Below, in pieces: positions 7,491 through 13,999 of a DNA stretch of 31,059 nt. The notes below the pieces were generated by a model. The model was given only the letters and a program-made list of their open reading frames with translations, was not told the origin of the DNA and made no database searches. The translations under genes and the position numbers were made by a program. The stretch comes from Phocaeicola_A sp964580305 (GTDB lineage Bacteria > Bacteroidota > Bacteroidia > Bacteroidales > Bacteroidaceae): contig CAZOKL010000012.1 in the NCBI GenBank assembly GCA_964580305.1, positions 1-31,059 of the forward strand, given 5' to 3'. Every line of letters starts with the position of its first letter. Within the stretch, counting starts at the first letter, position 1.

Positions 7491-8837
7491 TCACATGCCT
7501 GTGTAGTTGTGCGGTGTGATGGCGTGCAACTCCTTCTTGAGTTCCTCGCTCACATCCAGCCCGTCAATGAACTCGCGGATGGAATCCTCGGTAATGGCCT
7601 GGTTGGTGCGGGTCAACGCTTTCAATGCCTCATAGGGATGCGGATAGGCCTCACGGCGCAAAATGGTCTGAATGGCTTCGGCCACGACGCTCCAGCAGTT
7701 GTCCAGGTCACAATAGATGGCCGGTTCGTTGAGCAACAACTTGCGCAGTCCTTTAAGCGAACTCTGAATGGCAATCACGGTGTGGCCGAAAGGCACACCC
7801 ACATTGCGCAACACCGTGGAGTCGGTGAGGTCACGCTGGAGGCGCGACACGGGCAATTTTGTCGAGAGGTGCTCAAAGATGGCGTTTGCCACACCCAGGT
7901 TGCCCTCCGCATTCTCAAAGTCGATGGGGTTCACCTTGTGCGGCATGGCACTCGAACCCACCTCGCCGGCTTTGATTTTCTGCTTGAAATATTCCATTGA
8001 GATGTATTGCCAGAAGTCGCGGTTCATGTCAATCATGATGGTGTTGATGCGCTTCATGGCATCGAAAATGGCACCCAGATTGTCATAGTTGGAAATTTGT
8101 GTGGTGTATTGCTCACGCTCCAGCCCCAGTTTTTCGGCGACAAACCGGCTGCCGATTGCCGTCCAGTCATAATCCGGATAGGCCACGTGATGAGCATTGA
8201 AATTGCCTGTGGCTCCGCCAAACTTAGCCGTCACGGGCAATGCCTTCAGCACAGCCAGTTGGCGTTCAAGACGATAGACAAACACCATGATTTCCTTGCC
8301 CAGACGGGTGGGAGAAGCCGGCTGACCGTGGGTCTTTGCCAGCATGGGGATGCCGGCCCACTCGTCGGCATAGGCCTTCAGCTGGGCGATAAGCTCTTCG
8401 AGCTGCGGATAATAGACTTCGCTGAGTGCCTCCTTGATGGAGAGGGGCACCGAGGTGTTGTTGATGTCCTGCGAGGTCAGTCCGAAGTGGATGAACTCCT
8501 TGTAAGACTCCAAGCCGCCTATGCGGTCAAACTGTTCCTTTATGAAATATTCCACGGCTTTCACATCGTGGTTTGTCACGCTCTCTATTTCCTTCACGCG
8601 GGCAGCATCCGTCTCTGAAAAATTGCGATATATGGCACGGAAAGACTCAAACAAGCCGTGATCCACACCTGCCAACTGCGGGAGGGGGAGTTCACACAAC
8701 ATTATGAAATATTCGATTTCAACCTGCACACGATATTTGATAAGTGCATATTCAGAAAAGTAAGAAGCCAAAGCTCCCGCTTTGCCTCTGTAACGTCCAT
8801 CAATCGGCGATATCGCCGTGAGAATGTCAAGCTCCAT
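7491..8837 (-). CDS. purB: Adenylosuccinate lyase
   Basis: PurB catalyses two fumarate-releasing steps of purine synthesis: SAICAR to AICAR and adenylosuccinate to AMP. The 448-residue product shows ISPIDGRY near the N-terminus, FGLTSQDINNTSVPL (118-132), KTHGQPASPTRLGKE (168-182) with an active-site His, and the fumarase/ASL signature SSAMPHKVNPIDFENAEGN (295-313). Length and motifs match the E. coli-type PurB. The start at 8837 gives MELDILTAISPIDGRY. It is the first gene of the purB-pseudouridine synthase-asnS run on the minus strand. Confidence 0.97.
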   Translation of the reverse strand: MELDILTAISPIDGRYRGKAGALASYFSEYALIKYRVQVEIEYFIMLCELPLPQLAGVDHGLFESFRAIYRNFSETDAARVKEIESVTNHDVKAVEYFIKEQFDRIGGLESYKEFIHFGLTSQDINNTSVPLSIKEALSEVYYPQLEELIAQLKAYADEWAGIPMLAKTHGQPASPTRLGKEIMVFVYRLERQLAVLKALPVTAKFGGATGNFNAHHVAYPDYDWTAIGSRFVAEKLGLEREQYTTQISNYDNLGAIFDAMKRINTIMIDMNRDFWQYISMEYFKQKIKAGEVGSSAMPHKVNPIDFENAEGNLGVANAIFEHLSTKLPVSRLQRDLTDSTVLRNVGVPFGHTVIAIQSSLKGLRKLLLNEPAIYCDLDNCWSVVAEAIQTILRREAYPHPYEALKALTRTNQAITEDSIREFIDGLDVSEELKKELHAITPHNYTGM

Positions 8838-8848
8838 AAATTTTATCT

Positions 8849-8875
8849 TGATAATATTATCAGGTTGCGAAATTA
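8849..8875 (-). promoter_or_regulatory. purB upstream palindrome and weak promoter
   Basis: TGATAATATTATCA at 8849-8862 is a perfect 14-bp palindrome, centred about 18 bp upstream of the purB ATG. Just upstream on the minus strand, TAATTTCG (8868-8875) resembles the -7 element with one mismatch. No TTTG is found at the -33 position. The palindrome would lie at or just after the transcription start, a position suited to an operator. Confidence 0.4.
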
Positions 8876-9393
8876 GTGTTTTTTATCCATATCTTCCATA
8901 TAACAAGCACATAAACTTTCTTTAAAAAGTCATAACAGACAGGCTTTTCCGTGCCGGACAGGGATGCCGAAACGCCCCGCACGAACGACCGGACAGCAGG
9001 CTTACCGCCCGGAGAAATGTCGCCCGGAGGAGGGTGATTAAGAATATTCGCAACAGGCAAAACCTTCCCTCCACACTCTCCCCGAAGCGTTGCCCAAGCC
9101 GGCGGCGGCACATCCTCATTCCTGATTTGTCCGAGCCGGACACGGGCCGAGAGCGCAATCCTTTCCGCCCGACCACGGAAAGGACTCCGTGCACGGGCGG
9201 CCTCCTGTGCGCCCACGTGCGGAACAGAGGGCGGGCAACTGTCTTCACAACACACTGAATGACAATCATTTAAAGACACTGCGCCGAATTGCCTTCTGGG
9301 CTGTTCCGCAGCCCGCCTGCCGACAGCCCCGGCATCAGCTGACAAGCTGCAACGACGAGGGTCGCACTGCGAAAAGAATCAACAGGAGTTCTA
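8876..9393. other. Gene-free GC-rich intergenic region between purB and menA
   Basis: I see no credible gene here. Open frames exist on both strands but have Arg/Pro/Ala-rich compositions typical of GC-rich noncoding DNA. The stretch holds a direct duplication of CGCCCGGAG around 9006-9029, the shared repeat at 9174-9231, and a 6-bp hairpin GGGCTG-TTCCG-CAGCCC (9298-9314) downstream of menA that lacks a U-run. Confidence 0.6.
9174..9231. repeat. Intergenic repeat, copy A
   Basis: CACGGA-AAGGAC-TCCGTG (9174-9191) is a hairpin followed by CACGGGCGG (9192-9200), and CGGAACAGAGGG lies at 9220-9231. The same elements in the same order occur at 25798-25833: CACGGA-CTGGAC-TCCGTG, then CTCGGACGG running into CGGAATAGAGGG. 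I read them as two copies of one diverged repeat, this one with about 20 extra bases between the blocks. Confidence 0.5.
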
Positions 9394-10305
9394 TCAAAAA
9401 AGACTTTTGAGGCACGACAGCAACAGACCGATGCTGAGCAGAAGACCGAAGAGGAATATGTTGCGTGCCGTCAGTCCCAGCACGCGGTTGAGGGCACGCC
9501 CCTGCCCGATGCTGCCCATCAGTTGCCAGGAGCGGATGTGAAGCAGAAGATAGAACTGCGGCAGGATGGCTGCCCACAGATGGCCGGCGGCCACGAGCGA
9601 CAAACAGCCCAGACAGGGCAGGAAGCCCAGCCACAAATAGGCCGCATGCCCCGCACGGGCTCCCCAGCGCACCACCACCGTGCGCTTGCCGCTGACGCGG
9701 TCCTGGTCGCGGTCACGATAGTTGTTGACCATGAGCAGTGTGTCAATGACCAGTCCGCAGGCCACGGCACAGACCAGCACCGCCCAGGTGCAAGTGCCCG
9801 CCTGAATGTAATAGGTGAAGCCCACGGGGACAAGCCCGAAAAACACCAGGACCAACACGTCGCCCCAGCCCCGATAGGACAGGCCGAGGGTGTAAAGAAA
9901 GGCAAAGAGCACGCACACGGCTCCCACCACCAGCAACCCCCAACCGGCATAGCACAACAGAGGCAACCCTGCCAGGCAGGCCAGCACGGTGGTGATGCCT
10001 ATGCCGCGCAGCATGGCGCGGGGCGTGATCCAGCCTTGTGCACAGGCACGCTCGGGGCCGAGACGGTCTGTCCGATCGCTCCCCTTGCGGAAGTCAAAAT
10101 AGTCATTAATGAAGTTGGCGTCAATCTGCATGATGAAAGCAAAGAGAAAGCACAACACGCAGGGCAGAACGCGAAAGCCGGCATCCAAGTCGGCCACAGC
10201 CAGGGCCGACCCCACCATGACCGGCACAGCCGCAGCCGTCAGCGTCTTGGGGCGTGCTGCCAGCAGCCAGGCACGCGGAGAATTGGTTCTTACGTCATTG
10301 TTCAT
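9394..10305 (-). CDS. menA: 1,4-dihydroxy-2-naphthoate polyprenyltransferase
   Basis: MenA attaches the polyprenyl tail to 1,4-dihydroxy-2-naphthoate in the inner membrane, giving demethylmenaquinone. From the ATG at 10305 the product is 303 residues, MNNDVRTNSPRAWLLAARPKTLTAA, with the family's RPKTL motif. The UbiA prenyl-diphosphate-binding motif appears as NDYFDFRKGSD and the second aspartate-rich region as NNYRDRDQDR. About eight hydrophobic helices alternate through the protein. The frame is open for 34 codons further upstream, but that segment crosses the -7 element at 10328-10335 and lacks family motifs. It is a single-gene unit, separated from the upstream operon by a terminator. Confidence 0.92.
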   Translation of the reverse strand: MNNDVRTNSPRAWLLAARPKTLTAAAVPVMVGSALAVADLDAGFRVLPCVLCFLFAFIMQIDANFINDYFDFRKGSDRTDRLGPERACAQGWITPRAMLRGIGITTVLACLAGLPLLCYAGWGLLVVGAVCVLFAFLYTLGLSYRGWGDVLVLVFFGLVPVGFTYYIQAGTCTWAVLVCAVACGLVIDTLLMVNNYRDRDQDRVSGKRTVVVRWGARAGHAAYLWLGFLPCLGCLSLVAAGHLWAAILPQFYLLLHIRSWQLMGSIGQGRALNRVLGLTARNIFLFGLLLSIGLLLSCLKSLF

Positions 10306-10327
10306 GGCACGCAAAGTTTTTGATGTG

Positions 10328-10335
10328 CAAAAGTA
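10328..10335 (-). promoter_or_regulatory. -7 element for menA
   Basis: TACTTTTG on the minus strand (10328-10335) matches TAnnTTTG and lies 22 bp upstream of the menA ATG, giving a very short leader. The -33 region is A/T-rich but has no TTTG at the standard spacing. Confidence 0.6.
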
Positions 10336-10352
10336 GGCATCAATTTCAAAAG

Positions 10353-10397
10353 AAAAAGCGGATGCACCCGGCTTTTTATGAGTTCGGGGGCATCCGC
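10353..10397 (-). terminator. Intrinsic terminator closing the receptor operon
   Basis: On the minus strand GCGGATGC (10390-10397) pairs with GCATCCGC (10358-10365). An inner CCCG/CGGG extension joins them, and a T-run (10353-10357) follows immediately. It lies 30 bp after the last gene of the operon and just before the menA promoter, so it separates the two units. Confidence 0.85.
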
Positions 10398-10426
10398 CTA
10401 AAAACAATGCAAAGAATAGTCAGCAA

Positions 10427-11911
10427 TTATTCAGCTAAAGAAGCTGTCACGGCATGATTGAAATCGTTGGTCGAGTTATTGGTGTCGACAAGCAAGCCAT
10501 CGCTTCCGGTTTTGCGAATCATGCTCTTGCCATAACGAGACGTGTCACTGGTGCTTTCAGCACAGTAAGTGTAACCGGCATCGAGAGATGAGCTGAACGG
10601 ACGGATGGCCAGTCCATAGTCAAAAACAGAAACGTTTACTGCATCCAGTATCCAGTCATTGGGCAAAACCTGATAACTAAAGCTGTACGGGCCATAGTTT
10701 ATGCCTGTCGAAGAAACAGTCCAAGTACGAGTGCCCGACCAAGTATAGTCTTTTGAATCAACATAATTCTCTGCCGTGAGATAAGTGGGCAGATAAGCTA
10801 TAACATAACCTCGATTCATCTGAGAATTCAGAGTATAGATTGTAGTTGTATTGGATATCCAAACATCCAGATTAGGCACATCGGGATTATCTGTATCCAT
10901 ATAAGAGCTGCTGCTTGACTCTGTGTACCACTCATAATCTCCAACAGACAAGTCGAACGAATTCGAATTGTCGGCACTATAGTCTTGCGCATTACTTACA
11001 ACAAGAACAGACTCGTAAGCCCCCAACGTATGCTTGCCTTCATTTTTGGGAATGACATACATGGACTGGATGGCTACCAGGCTTTCACGCGAATCAGGCT
11101 CCCATGCAAGGTTGCTTTGTGAAGAACTCCAAGTGTTGATTTCACTCTCACAGAAAGCAACACCGCCAATTTCGAGTTCTTCGGCCGTATTGTTGGTGAG
11201 AATGAAATATTGTTCCATACTTCTCGAATCCACAGCTCCTGTTTCGGCAATCAGATTGCTGGTAAGGAAAATTTCCTGGAAAAGAAGTTCGCCCGGCTCC
11301 ACATTACGCCAGCTCTGAGTGATGCTCAATGAAGCAAGGAAAGAGCCGTCAGTGTTGTACACCGTTACTTCTGCCGTTCTGTTCTCGTCAGCACGGTCAT
11401 ACTCTTCGGCTGTCAGAACCACACTGTTGGTCTTCGATTCTTTCAGTGAAAGCCATGAAGAAGCAGCAGAGGGGATTGACACCGTGTAGCCGTCGTTACT
11501 CGGAAGCACGATTTCCTTGTCGCCACCTGTAGCACGGATAAGGATGTCCTGATCAGACGGGTCTTCCGGATTGGAAGTTCCTATTTGAGTGATAATCACA
11601 GTGGTGGTTGAACTTGAGGTGCTGATGGTAAGAATCGCACTGCGCGAAGCAACTTCCGTAGATGCTTCAACCGTCACTGTAACCTCAGCAGCTCCGCTGC
11701 CGGAGAGCGGTGACACTGAATACCATGTCTGTTCGTCGGTCTCGATAGTCCAGTCGCCCAACGTCTGCACGGTGAAAGTAGCCGTTCCCCCGTCGACAGA
11801 TATACTAAGTTCTTGTGTTGATGTCACGATAGAATTGTCATCATCGTCGCTACATGCTGCAAAGCCCACCAAAAGAGCCAACAGCAACCATACATTTTTC
11901 AATTTGTTCAT
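10427..11911 (-). CDS. BACON-domain lipoprotein, DUF4876-like
   Basis: The 494-residue product has a lipoprotein signal (MNKLKNVWLLLALLVGFAAC, lipid-modified Cys20). The acidic SDDDDN stretch after it resembles the surface-export signal of Bacteroidetes lipoproteins. A BACON-type Ig-like domain follows (about 36-110, with TVQTLGDWTIETDEQTWYSVSP). A second, more diverged copy (about 130-200) ends in SLSITQSW. The C-terminal 290 residues, from PGELLFQEIF through EQYFILTNNTAEELEIGGVAFCESE, resemble the DUF4876 family as I remember it, a lamin-tail-like beta fold. It is the last gene of the TonB-receptor operon and probably acts as a surface-exposed accessory or binding protein. Substrate is unknown; the DUF assignment was not searched. 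Confidence 0.75.
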   Translation of the reverse strand: MNKLKNVWLLLALLVGFAACSDDDDNSIVTSTQELSISVDGGTATFTVQTLGDWTIETDEQTWYSVSPLSGSGAAEVTVTVEASTEVASRSAILTISTSSSTTTVIITQIGTSNPEDPSDQDILIRATGGDKEIVLPSNDGYTVSIPSAASSWLSLKESKTNSVVLTAEEYDRADENRTAEVTVYNTDGSFLASLSITQSWRNVEPGELLFQEIFLTSNLIAETGAVDSRSMEQYFILTNNTAEELEIGGVAFCESEINTWSSSQSNLAWEPDSRESLVAIQSMYVIPKNEGKHTLGAYESVLVVSNAQDYSADNSNSFDLSVGDYEWYTESSSSSYMDTDNPDVPNLDVWISNTTTIYTLNSQMNRGYVIAYLPTYLTAENYVDSKDYTWSGTRTWTVSSTGINYGPYSFSYQVLPNDWILDAVNVSVFDYGLAIRPFSSSLDAGYTYCAESTSDTSRYGKSMIRKTGSDGLLVDTNNSTNDFNHAVTASLAE

Positions 11912-11954
11912 AGTTTTTTGTTTATAGTAATTATTAGGATAAATTTAGTTCCCG

Positions 11955-13496
11955 TTAAAAACACAAGCCTGCACTCAGTTGCAGGTAATCGTCCTGCAGG
12001 TGCGCGCCATAAAACTGTTTCCTGTACATCGCCGAAACAAACACAGCCGTGCCCCACTTCACTTCCCGCTGCACACGCATACGGACATGCAAGGAGGTCC
12101 AGTCGTCGGTCCGACGCGAATAAATGTTTCCCAAATAGTTGTATATTCGTAAGTCAGTATCGTCAAATGAAATGTTGAACGTCCCGTCTAAGTTGGCAGT
12201 ATAGTATCCTCCGAATTCGGCCTGCCACATCCATGCCTTGTGCAAACGTGAAAAATCCACCGTGGCACCTGCCACGAGGTTCGACACTTCCATATTTCTA
12301 TGCGGATATTCATATTCCTCATTTTCCCAATAAAAGGCAGCAGACGGATGGAGCGTCCATATCCCATACGGGCGCTTCCATGACACAACCCCCTCCATAC
12401 GGGCATTTACTCCGTGATTGCCATAAAGCGTCTGCGAAGCTAACGGCATGTGGTCGGTGCTGCTCCCGCTACCCATCACAACCTCTTTTCCCTGACGCAA
12501 GACATAGATGCCGGTGGCAGACACTGCCCAGTCCAGCCGTTTGCCGATATGCCGATAAGCCACACCGGAAGTCAGAGTCTGCAAAGTCAAAGTGGTCAGT
12601 GTCGCATTGTTCAGGCCGGACAACTTGCGGTCTACCGTCAACTTCTCATAGTCCGCCAGCGCATACCATCCGTCGTGGTTGGCAGGAACAAGGGTAATCG
12701 CAGCATGATAGCCCGTGCCACGAAAGCGAACCGAAGTATAGGTCGTACCTGAATAACGCTGGTAAAAAGTGCCCAACCCAGTGAAATGAAGCACAGACGT
12801 ATTTGCCCCGTTAGGGTCGTAGAATTCAACACTCTGCTGCTGCTTGTAGATGCGTCCGCCGAATGCAGCTCCAACAAAATATGTCCCCCACTCGTAACCG
12901 GCCGAAAGGTCGGCTGAAAGGTCGGCTGTGATGTTGCGCGGACGAGGGTCTACCTGCCGGTATTCGTGCTGGGCACGATAGGCAGCCTCTATGCCGTAGC
13001 TGAAACGACCGTTATTACGGGCATATCCGCCGTAAAAACGATATTGCTCGCGCTGCAGGTCGCCCCCTATGGAATCGACCGTCACGTATGGATAAAGCAT
13101 CGCATAATCGGACGTAGAATTCCAGCAGACATTACGTTTCTGCCCGTTCTCATAATCAGCCCCTGCAAAAGCCGCCGAACATGAATCAACACGTAAATAA
13201 GAAGTCACATGAAACGCACCTTGCAACAGGCCGTCACCTACAGCCGGCTCGAAAGCCTCATCCTCACTCCGCCAGTCCATCTGTCCCCAAAGCTCGGTAT
13301 AGGAGTGGTTTTGCCGATAATAGGAGGCTGCCGCCGAATGGTCAAAAACGAAGCCGCCCACACTTTGCATAGCCGATGACAGTTCCAGCGTGCGCCGATT
13401 GACACGCACACTGTCTGACTGTCCCTGCACTCTCTGCGGGAAAAATATCAGCACAAAAGCGGCCACAAGATTTATGATAGTTCTCCAAATCATCAT
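11955..13496 (-). CDS. Outer-membrane beta-barrel protein, DUF6850-like
   Basis: The 513-residue product begins with a signal peptide (MMIWRTIINLVAAFVLIFFPQRVQGQ). It continues as alternating aromatic/hydrophilic strands with many Tyr, Trp and Gly, such as YRFYGGYARNNGRFSYGIEAAYRAQ, WGTYFVGAAFGGRIYKQQ and FVSAMYRKQFYGAHLQDDYLQLSAGLCF. The protein ends in Phe, the usual C-terminal signal of outer-membrane barrels. I recall this pattern as the DUF6850 family, typically next to a TonB-dependent receptor and a DUF4876 protein. It lies between the small lipoprotein gene (70 bp) and the BACON lipoprotein gene (43 bp). A role as a second porin or barrel partner of the receptor is inferred. Confidence 0.75.
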   Translation of the reverse strand: MMIWRTIINLVAAFVLIFFPQRVQGQSDSVRVNRRTLELSSAMQSVGGFVFDHSAAASYYRQNHSYTELWGQMDWRSEDEAFEPAVGDGLLQGAFHVTSYLRVDSCSAAFAGADYENGQKRNVCWNSTSDYAMLYPYVTVDSIGGDLQREQYRFYGGYARNNGRFSYGIEAAYRAQHEYRQVDPRPRNITADLSADLSAGYEWGTYFVGAAFGGRIYKQQQSVEFYDPNGANTSVLHFTGLGTFYQRYSGTTYTSVRFRGTGYHAAITLVPANHDGWYALADYEKLTVDRKLSGLNNATLTTLTLQTLTSGVAYRHIGKRLDWAVSATGIYVLRQGKEVVMGSGSSTDHMPLASQTLYGNHGVNARMEGVVSWKRPYGIWTLHPSAAFYWENEEYEYPHRNMEVSNLVAGATVDFSRLHKAWMWQAEFGGYYTANLDGTFNISFDDTDLRIYNYLGNIYSRRTDDWTSLHVRMRVQREVKWGTAVFVSAMYRKQFYGAHLQDDYLQLSAGLCF

Positions 13497-13566
13497 AAGC
13501 TTTCAATCGTCATGGTTTTTACATAAACATCTTTGCTCTTTTCGTCTGACAGTATCAGTCGGAATT

Positions 13567-13992
13567 TCAATTTATTATCGTCAGGTTTAAGACAACGCTT
13601 TCACTGTCATTCAGCAAACTGACCGCCCCTTCGGAGTAGGCATGTTCCGAACACCGGACAACAGACGAAGAACCGTCGGAGAATGATGCCGTTGCATCGA
13701 ACGAAATGAGATAGACCCCTTTCTGCACGCGGACTGTCCCCCGGTTATTGGCAAAAATGGGAAAATCATACTCAATGCTGTTGTTTATGTTGCGGAAATA
13801 TGTGCTTGTCAAGGTCGTATCGACTTCCATACGAACAATGGTACGACCGTCTGAAAGGGTAGGTATCAGAGTGACGTTACTAAACAGGTTCTGATCGGTG
13901 TCTTCCTCGCAGGACGTCTGTACAAGCATAACCAGCAAAAGGAGTGGCAACAGACAGACGATGGGACGTTTCACATACTTTGTCATAGTCAT
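13567..13992 (-). CDS. Small lipoprotein of the TonB-receptor operon
   Basis: The product is 141 residues, with a lipoprotein signal peptide ending LLLLVMLVQTSC (Cys at about residue 28), then EEDTDQ, an acidic patch of the surface-export type. The remaining 110 residues look like a single all-beta domain: alternating strands such as GTVRVQKGVYLISFDATASFSDGSS and a C-terminal SESVVLNLTII. I recognise no family. It starts 7 bp after the receptor stop codon, so the two are surely co-translated. It occupies the position where carbohydrate loci have SusD, but it is far too small and lacks TPR helices, so it is not a SusD protein. Confidence 0.8.
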   Translation of the reverse strand: MTMTKYVKRPIVCLLPLLLLVMLVQTSCEEDTDQNLFSNVTLIPTLSDGRTIVRMEVDTTLTSTYFRNINNSIEYDFPIFANNRGTVRVQKGVYLISFDATASFSDGSSSVVRCSEHAYSEGAVSLLNDSESVVLNLTIIN

Positions 13993-13999
13993 AGTTAAG

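Noticed and set aside
9298..9314. Intrinsic terminator for menA
   Set aside because: A 6-bp GGGCTG/CAGCCC stem is present, but no T-run follows on the minus strand and it lies about 80 bp past the stop codon.
8860..9345. 161-codon open frame on the minus strand upstream of purB
   Set aside because: Arg/Pro/Ala/Ser-rich without domain pattern, overlaps the purB promoter and repeat copy A, and has competing frames of similar quality on both strands. Typical of GC-rich noncoding DNA.
13567..13992. SusD-like partner for the TonB receptor
   Set aside because: The gene sits in the SusD position but encodes only 141 residues of beta-type sequence with no TPR helices or SusD motifs.
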